NCBI GenBank assembly: GCA_965240325.2
Contig: OZ251243.1
Span: 496,001 to 560,000, forward strand
Reading direction: 5' to 3'
From: Rebecca billardiae RCC1528
Taxonomy: Eukaryota; Haptophyta
Length of the DNA stretch: 64,000 bases
The notes under the pieces were generated by a model. It saw only the letters and a list, made by a program, of their open reading frames with translations, did no database searches and was not told the origin of the DNA. Both the position numbers and the translations under genes were made by a program. Shown here in pieces: positions 9,958-19,488 of the stretch (within the stretch, counting starts at the first letter, position 1; every line of letters starts with the position of its first letter).

Positions 9958-10697
9958 CTCAGCCCGGGGCGGACTCTGATCCGGCGCTGCATGATGGCGG
10001 GAAATTAACGTCGCCTGAAGTCGTAGTGAAGCGTCGCGTCATTGCATCGGCTCATCACCGATATACTACGTGATGACCCGATCAAAATATACCGTGAAGA
10101 GATGAGCAGAGACGCGTAAGTGCGCCGCTGCGCTGCCGCTCACGCTGGCAGCATGAGCAGTCAGCAGAGCAGCGGCCAGGCGCGCCGCCCGTTACTCAGA
10201 CTTCAGGCGGGCCGCTGATGGGCCGACGGTGGCCGACATGACGCCCGGCGACGATGCTCGACGCGCCTAGCTAATTCGCTGGAGCCGCTGCCATCCGGTG
10301 CTGCTGCACCAGCGCCCAGCCGGGCCGGCAGCAGCTGCGCTCGAGTCCGCCGCTGTCCGCGCCGTGTGTGGCGGCAGCGCCGTGTGCGGTGGTGGCCGAG
10401 CGGCAGCGGGACCGGTCACCCGGGCAGGGGCGGAGGCGTTCGCTGCAGCTGTGGGCTTGGCGGTGCGCGACCGTGGGGCCTGGGCGGCGGACGCGCCCAG
10501 CGCGGCAAAGCTGCTCGACACGTTCACTTCCCTGGAGCCGCTGCCGTCCGGTGCTGCTGCGTCCCTGCTAGCATCGTCGGCCCATGCGGCATGCGCAGCC
10601 GATGGCCGGCGATGGCCGCTGGCATCGCGGAGTAGGATCGTTCTGAAGTTGCAGCCAAGAGGGTTCTAGCCCCGTAATCATTACATGATGGTCCTGC
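9958..10697. other. intergenic, with a 29-bp direct repeat
   Basis: Ala-rich open frames occur on both strands at 10267-10669 but mirror each other. The segment CTGGAGCCGCTGCCATCCGG and nine following bases (10279-10307) recurs at 10532-10560 with one mismatch. No gene is supported. Confidence 0.45.
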
Positions 10698-11192
10698 TCA
10701 GCCATCGTCGTATGGACGAGGGCGGCCTCCAGCGGCACCTGCTGCGCCGCCGTGGCGCGATTTGCTTGGGGGCACGAAGAGTGTGTGGAAGAAAAGCTTA
10801 ATGGTTGCCCAGGTAGCGGCGAGTGCACCCATGATGTCACCGTGCTGCAGCGCTGTCCAAGCAGACGAGAAGAAGCTCAGCGCGGATTCGCATGCCTCGC
10901 CCAGCGCGTACTTCCACCCAGCGAGCCGACCTGGTGGCGCCCGCTTCACGATCAGCATCACTGTCACCTCCCCCGTGGCGAGGGCGCCGCGAATGTCTCC
11001 GAGGCGGAATCGATCGTGCAGCACCTTGCCAGCTGAGATGAGCTTCTGCTCCGCAGGCACGGGAAAGTCGCGCCGTGTGTCATGGATCTTGCGTTTAAGA
11101 TCAGCGAGGCTGTCATCGTGCTGCATGTGCACCTCGAACTTGTCGTGATGATGAGTCTTGACCACCACGCGCAGGCGCTCGTCGGCAGCCAT
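10698..11192 (-). CDS. ubiquitin-like domain protein with C-terminal hydrophobic helix
   Basis: 164 residues from the ATG at 11192. Residues 1-85 read as a ubiquitin fold: LRVVVKTHHHDKFEVHMQHD, then DSLADLKRKIHDTRRDFPVP, then AEQKLISAGKVLHDRFRLGD with the family's K-x-I-x-x-G-K-x-L core. A hydrophobic segment follows (MGALAATWATIKLFFHTLFV, about residues 115-140), then a Gly/Ala/Arg tail. There is no C-terminal Gly-Gly, so it is not a conjugated modifier. The layout resembles membrane-anchored ubiquitin-like proteins such as HERP or MUB, but assignment to one of them is not possible. Upstream in-frame sequence lacks protein character, so the internal ATG is preferred. It is divergent from the sulfotransferase gene. 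Confidence 0.75.
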   Translation of the reverse strand: MAADERLRVVVKTHHHDKFEVHMQHDDSLADLKRKIHDTRRDFPVPAEQKLISAGKVLHDRFRLGDIRGALATGEVTVMLIVKRAPPGRLAGWKYALGEACESALSFFSSAWTALQHGDIMGALAATWATIKLFFHTLFVPPSKSRHGGAAGAAGGRPRPYDDG

Positions 11193-11300
11193 TGCTCCAA
11201 GGCCGTGGGCGGTCCGGCCCAGGCCTTGGCGGACCACGGGACCAGGGCAAGGCTTGGTAGTTTTGTTGCATGCGCGAGGTGAGTGCGCGCTGGTACAGTC
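11193..11300. promoter_or_regulatory. 108-bp divergent promoter region
   Basis: Only 108 bases separate the ATGs of the ubiquitin-like gene (minus) and the sulfotransferase gene (plus). The region must hold both 5' leaders and start sites. No TATA box is evident. Confidence 0.5.
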
Positions 11301-12434
11301 ATGCGGCGATGGTCCCTCGGACGCGCTTTGGCGCTGGCTCTGCTGGTCATCGCGTGCCCCCTCGCCTCGCAGGCGCCGCTGTTGAGCTTTGGCATGGATG
11401 CAGGCGCGGTAGTACCTCCAACAGAGACCGGCAAGGGAGCGGGTCAGGTTGTCGGTGATAAAGCCGCGGGCAATGGCACCATCGAGCCTTCGGCCACGGC
11501 CGACGGGTGGCCGACGAGGGCGCGCCCCCGAGCCGCAGAGTCGCGCACCAAGCCCGTGCTGTACTTCCTGCACGTCTCGAAAGCAGCCGGGACCTCATTC
11601 ATCGTCGATGTGAAGGCAAAGTCGGGGCTTCACTCGTGCGGCGCGCGCTTCCAGCTGCACGAGTGCATCCAGCTGTCACACAGCAGCCAATTCCTTTTCG
11701 GCACGCTCACCAGAGCGAGGCGAGGCGGGTGCGACTTTACCGCGTGCGAGATCAGCTACGAGTGGGCCGAATCATACCATCACCTCGAGCAGGACGGTCG
11801 GATGCGCTTCTCCGTCATGCTGCGCTCCCCGGAACGGCACGTTCTCTCCATGTACTCAATGTGCCAGGACGCGAGATTCTCGAGGCTCCCGAAGATGTTG
11901 GGCCTTTTCAAAACGACGACAATCGACGAGTGGCTCGCGTACTTTGTGGACTCCGACCCGACCAAGGTGCCGGGCACCGGGATGGAGAGCGGGAAATGCT
12001 ACTTCAACCCGTACAACATGATGACCGCGCGGCTCTCTCCATTTGACCTCGACACACTCACGGCCAGTCTCAACCTCACGGTGGCCAAGGCGCGCATCGA
12101 CGCAGCGTTCCACGTCGGTGTCGCCGAGGAGTACACGGCATCGCTCTGCCTGCTGCTCAAGAAGCTCGGCCAGGCGCCCAGCTCGTGCAAGTGCGACTCG
12201 AACAAGGAGCTCGAGGTGACTCACACCAAGTTCCGAGGCACAAACACATCCGGTGTGGCGGAGTCTTTGTCTGCGCTCACACGCGAGCTGATCGCCGGTC
12301 TGACCGAACTCGACGCCGAGCTGTACGAGTACGGGCGCAGGCGCTTCGAGCGCGATTTGCGCGGCAGCGGGCTGTTGTGCCTGCTCAAGGAGCGCCACGA
12401 TGCTGACACCGATCGGCCCGATCGCCTACTGTGA
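11301..12434 (+). CDS. type II membrane sulfotransferase (Sulfotransfer_2-like)
   Basis: 377 residues from the ATG at 11301. An N-terminal signal anchor (ALALALLVIACPLASQ, about 9-24) is followed by a low-complexity stem. The 5'-phosphosulfate loop is FLHVSKAAGTSF (89-100), matching the H-x-x-K-x-[AG]-G-T-[ST] motif of PAPS-dependent sulfotransferases. The 3'-phosphate motif is LRSPERHVLSMYSMC (174-188), matching R-x-P-x-x-R-x-x-S-x-[YF]. The layout is that of Golgi carbohydrate sulfotransferases, which move sulfate from PAPS to a sugar hydroxyl; the substrate cannot be told. A GTG 18 bases upstream is in frame but is not a likely eukaryotic start. No intron is needed. Confidence 0.85.
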   Translation: MRRWSLGRALALALLVIACPLASQAPLLSFGMDAGAVVPPTETGKGAGQVVGDKAAGNGTIEPSATADGWPTRARPRAAESRTKPVLYFLHVSKAAGTSFIVDVKAKSGLHSCGARFQLHECIQLSHSSQFLFGTLTRARRGGCDFTACEISYEWAESYHHLEQDGRMRFSVMLRSPERHVLSMYSMCQDARFSRLPKMLGLFKTTTIDEWLAYFVDSDPTKVPGTGMESGKCYFNPYNMMTARLSPFDLDTLTASLNLTVAKARIDAAFHVGVAEEYTASLCLLLKKLGQAPSSCKCDSNKELEVTHTKFRGTNTSGVAESLSALTRELIAGLTELDAELYEYGRRRFERDLRGSGLLCLLKERHDADTDRPDRLL

Positions 12435-13205
12435 CTGCGCAGGCTTCGTACTGCCGACGCTGCCAATGATTCAGCCAGGACTTTGTGAGTCACCGGCGGG
12501 CATTGGCGCAAGCGCTCCGCCACAGGCTCTGACATGACTCATGAGGCTACTGATGCCCGATCTGTAAATATAATCGCGCAGTCGTCTCACTGCATGTCGG
12601 CTGATGACGTGTCGGCAACTCGATGCCGAGCCCGATGGCACTCCGGCACTCAGTGAGCACACGGCCACGCGTCACAGCCGCGTACCGGAGCGGCGTAGTA
12701 TAGTAACTAGCCGCGAGTTCGGAAGTACTGAGTCCGGAATCTCGGCTGCCAGGCTTCGCCGGGCGCTTCGTCGGCGGCACGCCGCACGGCAGCACGCGGC
12801 CTCGGCCTCTCGGGCCCTTGTCTGTTGTCATCAGCGGTCCGAACTCGGAACTGGCGGACTGGCGGTGGCCGGTGCAGGCCCAGCGCGGTCTTAATAACTC
12901 GTCGCGCTCGTAGAGCCTAGCAGACGCGTGCCTGAGGCTGAGCCCGCGCGGTCGGACGACTCGGACGACTCACTGTCGACTGTCGACTCGGACGCGGGCC
13001 GACTTATCGGCACCGGAAGATTTTCTGTCGTCAGTCATCAGCATGCCCGCACGTCTGAGCCCGGGCACGGGCGCCGTCTTAGAGAAATCGGCGTCGTCAC
13101 TGTGTGACATCACACTTCATATGATTATTATTACAAAATGCCATACTGCATGCATACATGTACGTAGCGAGAGAGAGAGGGAGGGAGAGAGAGAGATCGA
13201 GATGA
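12435..13205. other. intergenic between convergent genes
   Basis: The sulfotransferase and the membrane-protein gene end towards each other here. The spacer is mixed-composition, with GACTCG-type low complexity at 12940-13000 and a GA microsatellite near its right end. No gene is supported. Confidence 0.45.
13168..13198. repeat. (GA)n-rich microsatellite
   Basis: GAGAGAGAGAGGGAGGGAGA-type run just beyond the 3' end of the minus-strand membrane-protein gene. Confidence 0.9.
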
Positions 13206-14186
13206 TCAATGACAATGTTGCTCGTCCGTACTGTCGGCAGTTGGTGGCGCCGTTGCTTTGACGATGCCGTCTTCTGCCACCACCACCGCAGACGCGGGTG
13301 GCGATGGCGGCAAGCAGGCGTCTGCCGCGCTCTGTGGCGTATCCGGCGCGGGACTTCCGACGGGCGCCTCACGCGGCGCCGATTCCCTCGCCAGACTCGG
13401 CGCGCCGGACTCGGCCAAGGCAGCATCTGTGCTGCGCTCCGCTGCACGGTGCTTGCTCCGGTGCCCGTGTCGGCGCGAGTGGTGATGAACCGACGACGAC
13501 GGGGCCATGGCGGCCTCCCCAGCCGTGTTGAGCAGTGCGGCGAGTCGCACGTCCTCGGACGCCGGGCACGCAGCCAGCTGGTCCGCGCCGCCCGTGCTCT
13601 CGGCGGCTGCTGGCAGGAGGAGTGCGCTGGAGGAGTGCCGCACGCTATCAACTGCGCTCTTGCCTGACTTGGCTACGAATGAGCGGAACTCGCCGTTGGT
13701 GAGGAGGATGCATGCGCCGGGCAGGAGAAGAGGCAACGAGACGGTCACCACGAGCCCGGCCGCGAGCACGCCCACGCCCATGGCGGGGATGAGGACGGGC
13801 GTCGCCCCGAGGAGCGCAAGGGCTGCCGTCGGGTTCGCTCGGAGCGTGCGCTCCGCGCGCACGCCGAGCTGCGAGCTGCGTGCGGCCTTCACCAGACTGC
13901 GCGCATCGCCCATACCATACCGAGCGTACTCGAGTGCACGCGGTCCGAAGTATCCCACGGCGACGGCGGTGCCGCCGGTGAGCAAGATAGGCAGGCAGCA
14001 GATGAAGCCCACGCCGAGCACGGCGGCGGCAAAGATGAGGAACGGGGAGAAGGCGGCGACACACGTGCCGCAGGCGATGAGCGTCAGGGGTGAGTGCTGC
14101 GCGTACGCGAGCGTGTCGTTGAGCACGGCAGCCATGCGCGGTGGAAGCCGCGCGGCAAGCGCCGCTCGGTCGAGTGATACCACCAT
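13206..14186 (-). CDS. membrane protein with clustered hydrophobic segments and long disordered tail
   Basis: 326 residues from the ATG at 14186 (MVVSLDRAALAARLPPRM). Two long hydrophobic hairpin-like regions occupy about residues 32-75 (LTLIACGTCVAAFSPFLIFA, AAVLGVGFICCLPILL) and 115-155 (ALALLGATPVLIPAMGVGVL, AAGLVVTVSLPLLLPGACIL). The last 150 residues are Ser/Ala/Pro-rich with a His/Arg patch (HHHSRRHGHRSKHR). Proline-containing hydrophobic hairpins of this kind occur in lipid-droplet and ER-hairpin proteins (promethin/LDAF1-like), but that is only a guess. The upstream in-frame extension to 14552 is low-complexity and rejected. The antisense frame is a shadow. Confidence 0.7.
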   Translation of the reverse strand: MVVSLDRAALAARLPPRMAAVLNDTLAYAQHSPLTLIACGTCVAAFSPFLIFAAAVLGVGFICCLPILLTGGTAVAVGYFGPRALEYARYGMGDARSLVKAARSSQLGVRAERTLRANPTAALALLGATPVLIPAMGVGVLAAGLVVTVSLPLLLPGACILLTNGEFRSFVAKSGKSAVDSVRHSSSALLLPAAAESTGGADQLAACPASEDVRLAALLNTAGEAAMAPSSSVHHHSRRHGHRSKHRAAERSTDAALAESGAPSLARESAPREAPVGSPAPDTPQSAADACLPPSPPASAVVVAEDGIVKATAPPTADSTDEQHCH

Positions 14187-14567
14187 CGCGTCCCGGGTGA
14201 AGCGAATCTTGCGGTGGCCGGTGTCACGCCTCACGGTGTGTGTCCGGGTCCGGGAGGTCCGGCACGGCCGGTCAGGGTGGGCCGGTCCGGGTGGGGCGTG
14301 CCGATAAAGGCGATATATACCGCTGACGCAGTGACCGTCGGTGAGTGCTCGGCTGCTTGCAGAAGCAGCGCCGCGGTGTGTCCAGACTCTGACTGGACAC
14401 AGAGACGGAGTCAGCTGGGCTGCGCTCAGAGTGCGCGCATTGCTGACTGCAGGCAGCCGACTGTCGGACTGACGGACGGCACGGACGCGTCCGCAGCTCG
14501 TCGCTTGCCGACGCGCAGCCTGCTTGAGAGGCGGATGGCGTGCGATTGGCATCCCGGTGTCTCGCGG
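14187..14567. other. spacer between two minus-strand genes
   Basis: 380 bases with a CGGTCCGGGTGGG-type repeat at 14255-14300, a TATATA box-like word at about 14316, and ACTG-rich sequence. It probably holds the promoter of the membrane-protein gene and the 3' end of the Zn2Cys6 gene. Confidence 0.4.
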
Positions 14568-16499
14568 TCACGACCTTGGCGGGAACATCGGCGGCGTCAA
14601 CTGCCTCGCCAGCGCCATGAGAAGCTCCGTGGACACCGCCTCCTTTACGCCCACCGGCGGCGGAGCTGCATGCGCGAGGGCGTGCTCGAGCCCCAGTCGC
14701 GCGAGGTCGGCCTGATGCCCGCCGGAAATCGCCAGCCCGGGCTCGAGCCGCGGCACCGGCCGCGGATCGGCGCTGTTCGCGACGCCGGGCCCGCATGAGC
14801 TCCGTCGCGAGTCGACGCACAGTGTCGGCGGGACCGCGACGGCTGTGCCGAGCAGGGGGCTAGGCAGCTGGCTCGCGCTGAGCGACGGCGGTGCCACGAG
14901 CCGCTGCCACAGCGCCGCGCCGTCCGTGTCCTCCGACGCGGCCGCCAGCTCCCGCAGCAGCTGCTCGCCGGCATCGAGCGCGGGCAGCGGCGCGGAGCAA
15001 GTGGGCAGCCTGAACGGCGGCACCACCATCGCGGACACCGGCATGGTGAGCGCCGACACGCGCCCTGCGCCCGTGCCCGCCGCCGCGGCCTCGGACTGCG
15101 GCAGAGCGGGCGGCGGCAGCAGGAGGCATGGCGCGGGCGGCGCGAGCGGCAGCTGTGGCGAGCACGCGAGCGGTGGTGTGCGCCACGCGCCCGCGGCGTC
15201 GGCGCGCGTCCCGGCCGGCGTGCATGCTGCGGCATTTGCCGCGGGCGGCAGCACCGCGGACAGCTCCCACAACGCGTCGCCCACGCTCGTGGGCAGCGGA
15301 GCGGCCGCGGCGGGCGGCGGCGCGGCGTGGAGCGCAAAGCAGGCCCACAGCTCACGCCCCGCGTCTCGCAGCGCGCAGCGCACGCTCACGGCGTACGGGC
15401 CGTCGCGCTGGCCTCCGGCACTGAGGAAGGTGGGCACGTTCGAGCGGCGCTCGACCGCCCACACGTGCCCGGGCGCCGCCTCCTTGTCGAAGAGGCCGTG
15501 CGCGCCGCTGACCGCGCGCGCCCACAGCCCGACGACCGCGCGCTGGTCCTCGCGCGACGCAAAGAGTCCGGACCAGAACTGGAGCGCCTCGGAGTACACG
15601 CCGACGTTGGGGCCGGTGGCGAGCGAGGTGGGCGGGACGCCGAGCCGCGCCCAGCGCGCGAGGAGCGCCGCGTTCGGAATGTACTTGTGCACGCCGCCGA
15701 TATCCACGCGCGTGAAGCACGGCGTTGCCGAGTGATGCCACTCACTCACGTGTGCAGGCATCTGCGGCGCCGTGGGCAGGCCCACGTCTGCGTGCACGTA
15801 CCCGAGCTCCATCATGCGCATCGCGTCCTCATGGTCGAGCTGAAGCTCGTCGGCGACGGCGAACGCCTCCCCCGTGCTCGCTGCGCCGAGCGGAGCGGGC
15901 GCGCGCAGCGTGAGCGCCGGGGAGGTCAGGCGCGGGTCAGCGGCATGCGCGCGCGCGGCGTGCGCGCGCGGGCGCGGCGTGCGCAGCGCGCGCCGCGCAC
16001 CCCAGTCGCCTCGCAGGCGCGCCGCTGAGAACGCGAACTTGGCATACAGCAAGCGCGCGATGCCCCAGTTGATGTCACTCAGTAGCACACCCCGAACCAG
16101 CTCTGCGTACTCGCATGACGTGTTGTCGCCGCGCGCCCCGCCGCTGTCCGCCGCTGTCAGCGCCGGCGTCGGCAGCGTCGGCGCATTGGCGTTGGGCAGC
16201 TTCGGAGCCTTCGATGGTGGAGGCGGCGTCGGAGAGCATGCCGTCTCGGTGTCATCGGCGTTGCGCTTGATCGAGGCATTGCGAGCGCCGGCCGGGCGCT
16301 TGTGCGTGCGCGAGCGCTCGGATGCGATGCAGTCCAGTCCGAGCCGCGCGCAGCGCGAGCATGAGCGCACAGGGCCGGTGCACGCCTCGTAGTCGCAGCG
16401 CAGCTTGGCCTCGCGGCACTCCGAGCACACGAGGCGCGCCGCGGGATGCCTGCGCAAAGGCGGCTTGGGCCAGAGCGCCCTGCCCGTGGACGAGAACAT
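14568..16499 (-). CDS. Zn(II)2Cys6 binuclear-cluster transcription factor
   Basis: 643 residues, single exon, ATG at 16499. Near the N terminus the six cysteines C25, C28, C35, C47, C50 and C57 follow C-x2-C-x6-C-x11-C-x2-C-x6-C, the Zn2Cys6 cluster best known from fungal Gal4-type regulators (CSECREAKLRCDYEAC...SCSRCARLGLDC), with one extra Cys at 40. A basic linker (RSRTHKRPAG) follows. Residues about 215-400 form a conserved-looking globular region (HEDAMRMMELGYVHADVGLP, CFTRVDIGGVHKYIPNAALL, EALQFWSGLFASREDQRAVV), possibly a PAS-like regulatory domain. The rest is Ala/Pro-rich. Such factors are DNA-binding regulators; the targets are unknown. Confidence 0.85.
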   Translation of the reverse strand: MFSSTGRALWPKPPLRRHPAARLVCSECREAKLRCDYEACTGPVRSCSRCARLGLDCIASERSRTHKRPAGARNASIKRNADDTETACSPTPPPPSKAPKLPNANAPTLPTPALTAADSGGARGDNTSCEYAELVRGVLLSDINWGIARLLYAKFAFSAARLRGDWGARRALRTPRPRAHAARAHAADPRLTSPALTLRAPAPLGAASTGEAFAVADELQLDHEDAMRMMELGYVHADVGLPTAPQMPAHVSEWHHSATPCFTRVDIGGVHKYIPNAALLARWARLGVPPTSLATGPNVGVYSEALQFWSGLFASREDQRAVVGLWARAVSGAHGLFDKEAAPGHVWAVERRSNVPTFLSAGGQRDGPYAVSVRCALRDAGRELWACFALHAAPPPAAAAPLPTSVGDALWELSAVLPPAANAAACTPAGTRADAAGAWRTPPLACSPQLPLAPPAPCLLLPPPALPQSEAAAAGTGAGRVSALTMPVSAMVVPPFRLPTCSAPLPALDAGEQLLRELAAASEDTDGAALWQRLVAPPSLSASQLPSPLLGTAVAVPPTLCVDSRRSSCGPGVANSADPRPVPRLEPGLAISGGHQADLARLGLEHALAHAAPPPVGVKEAVSTELLMALARQLTPPMFPPRS

Positions 16500-18912
16500 C
16501 GCGCACGATATCGTGGGGATGAGTTGGGTACGCCTACCCGTGTAAATTCCCTAAACTCCGAGAGATGTTCCGAGATTGTATTGAGCTGTGTATGCTGGTC
16601 GTCAAGTTCGGTTTGATTTCCCTTGAGTGCCACACTATCAGATCGCGACCTAGGCAAGATCGTGTCTCAGATCATATTAGAGATATAGATAAATCTGGTC
16701 ATGCCCGAGGTATGCCGAGATAGCCAAAGGATTTTTTCTGATTCGACTTTCGTTAACAAGCACACCCCCAGCATGAAGAGAAGTATCCAGCGGCCGTTGG
16801 CAGGGGCTTAGGGCTAATCAAGGCGCCCAACTACTACACTAGGTCCTGAGCACACATATTAATATTGCATGACTCGCTTTGTGAGTCGCAGAGTGTATCT
16901 TCATGCGAATTGAGTAAAGTTGAGCGTATGTAACGTGCACGTCCGATTCTCATTATTATGGTATCCGCATTTCTGGTAAGTATCATGACCATGTACAGTT
17001 TATTTGTTTCAAACCTGACTGTGAAGGAGCCGCCATTGAAAGCGCCAGTTGGACTATGGCGCCCGAGATAGCTTGAGAACCAGTGAACCACGGCATGCGC
17101 GTCATCGGGCGCGTCAGGCACGCACAGCTCGCTCCTTCTCTCCTCATGCCCACGTAACGCCTGCGCGGAAGCACAGAAATGGCCTGTGCACTGATTAGGT
17201 GGAGGGATGCGGGCTTCTGCGTGTGAGCGGCAAGCACGGACCGTAGGCTCGTCCGTGCGCTCCGCAAGCGCACGCGCGCTGCGCGCCGCCGCCTCGCTCG
17301 TCGTCGCGCACGCCGTGCGGGCCAATAATCTCCTGTCAAACGACCCATCCCAGCCTTCATGATGTAGTACAAGTACAAGCACTCGTCCGGTACAGTACAG
17401 TTGACTAAGAATAAGAGACGCACACTCGCACACGCGATCGCGGCAAAAGCCTGCCTGCGCCACGCGGGCCTCGCCGCCGGTGCCTCATCTCCTGACTCCT
17501 CGTCCACGTCCATTGCGGTCGTGTCGAGGGCGTTTGGCTGGAGCTGCATCCACGAATATTGGCACGGTGCTGCCCGAGCCTAACGCTGAGGCGGCGCGCT
17601 TGCCGAAGCGAAGCTCGCCGCCTCAGCGTTAGGATCATTGGAAATCGCCACCGGGTACACCCGGCACCATGGGCCCATGGCTGTTCATGCGCCTCGGGGG
17701 CATTGGCAACGAGCCCACCTGCACCGGCGTTGCACCGCTCCGCATCCAGTGATTGATGATCCAGACCTGTCTGGCACCACTGATTTAGGGCATATAGGTC
17801 CGGTGATGATGAGTATTTAATCGCAGTCCGGCCTCAAGGCCAAGCGGATCTGGGGGCTTGCTGAAATGTTTGCGGGTGGTTAGGCTAGGGAAGGACGTTT
17901 TTCGGCTCTCAACCAGATGTGGTGAGTAGCCTGATGACGGAAAAATAGTACTTATCCGGTCACCGGTGTGACTCGCTTGGCCATGGTCGTCTCATCAGAC
18001 GTCAATATCCGGGAATGATGCCAACACTATACGTACAACATGAGATGAGACATGAGTCTCGGAGTCACTCACAGTGAGTGAGAAAGAAACAGTCACTGGG
18101 GGCACTCCGCCCGAGCCGGCGGCACTGTGTGAGTCCACAGGCCGCTCAGCCGTCGGACTCGGGAGGCTCTGCGTTATTCCGTGAATAATTCAGACTCAGG
18201 TGCCGTTAGAAAGTTATAACTACTAACTATACGCAGGGCTGTTGCGCCATCTGGACAAACACGCCCACGGTTCCGGTCTTCTTCAGATCTCGCTTCCGAG
18301 ACTCCAATGTACAGTCGCGTCTTACTTTCTTTCAAAATAGTATTTCTCGCGTAGTTATTAATAATGTAAGTGCACGTTGACTACGAATGACGTGTTAACA
18401 AATAACAATACGTTATACGAGTTACCGACTAAGCTAAGGTATTATACCGCGTACTCGTCTCAGAATTTACCGGTCGGTCACGGAGTACTAGTCGGCATGA
18501 ACTGTTCACGGTGTAATCGGACTACAGTAGTGGGTGTGACACGAGTAGTAGCTGCCACTGCTAATAGGTGCGTAAACCACAGCCGACTCCAGTCACCGGT
18601 GACGGTGTCCATCGCCACAGAGCACGGTGTGAGTGATACTGACAGGAAGATTTCACAGGATCAGGATGTCGATCAGCCACTGCCATCAGACCGGTGAAGC
18701 AACGGTCCGAGGCACCAACCAACTCATGACGCAGCAAACTGGCTGAGCGATGCGCGCGGGACCCGCCAGGTCAGCCGGACGGCAGGCGCTGCTGCTGGCA
18801 TCTGCCGTTCCCTGCTGGGATCAAAGCAGCCGTCGAAGGAAACAATGCAGCAGCACGGCACCTCGTCGAAGTTCCTGTGCTTGCTGCACCTCCGAGAAAA
18901 AGGCCTAGGTGC
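16500..18912. other. 2.4-kb spacer without a confident gene
   Basis: It contains minus-strand frames at 16834-17549 with partly protein-like peptides (MDVDEESGDEAPAARPAWRR) that turn Arg-rich, and an AT-richer stretch at 18180-18480. It also holds an 18-bp hairpin at 17579-17633 and a dispersed word (AATAAGAGACGCACAC at 17409-17424) shared with 31.9 kb. I cannot support a gene, though a small spliced one at 16.98-17.55 kb is possible. Confidence 0.4.
17579..17633. repeat. perfect 18-bp inverted repeat (hairpin)
   Basis: Arms CCTAACGCTGAGGCGGCG (17579-17596) and its exact complement (17616-17633) with a 19-base loop. It is not inside any gene I can support. Confidence 0.85.
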
Positions 18913-19239
18913 TCAGCCACTGCCCTGAACGATGTACCAGCACGTGCCGTTGCAGAGCGGGCACCCTTTTACACTGCCGTGCAGCATGACGCGTCCCCAG
19001 CCACCGCAGGCAGCGCACGGCGCGAAGCGAGTCCGCTGTGGCTCAGCGCTGTGCGCTGCGACGCTCACGCCCTTGTCGGTGCGTGCGCGCTTCGTGGTCG
19101 AGATCCAGGCAATGGACGCCTCGTCAAGCTCTGCGAGGCACACTCGCTTCGTCCCCGCGAATTGCTCGGGGGGCTCGCGCATTTCGCTCCCAGCGAGCCA
19201 CTCTGTCCGCTCGCCCCCCTCGTCCACCACCGGCCACAT
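18913..19239 (-). CDS. small protein with paired CxxCxG motifs (DnaJ zinc-finger-like)
   Basis: 108 residues from the ATG at 19239. The C-terminal third has CAACGGWGRVMLHGSV and KGCPLCNGTCWYIV, i.e. two CxxCxG units as in DnaJ-type zinc fingers and BSD2-like plastid chaperones, which bind zinc and assist folding. The N-terminal part is acidic (MWPVVDEGGERTEWLAGSEM). Only two Cys pairs are present, so at most one zinc site can form. The frame is preferred over the antisense one because of the motif. It is head to head with SQD1 (249 bases between ATGs), which could mean shared regulation. Confidence 0.55.
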   Translation of the reverse strand: MWPVVDEGGERTEWLAGSEMREPPEQFAGTKRVCLAELDEASIAWISTTKRARTDKGVSVAAHSAEPQRTRFAPCAACGGWGRVMLHGSVKGCPLCNGTCWYIVQGSG

Positions 19240-19488
19240 TCCTTTGAGCACCCAGCGAGGCGCGAAAGAAGTACTGAGACGACGACGACGGTTGGCCGTC
19301 CCAGGTATTGTAGTAGTAGGTCAGGGCCACCGGCCACGTGATCACTACTGATCGTCTGATCCACTGAAGGCGGAGTCCGTCAGCGCAAAGCAGCGCCGAA
19401 CCGGACTCTTCACCTCCGAGCCGGGCGACCTCATCAACGTGGCTGCCTCCCCACGAGGTTGACGAGCGCGCCAGAACGACTGCCGGCG

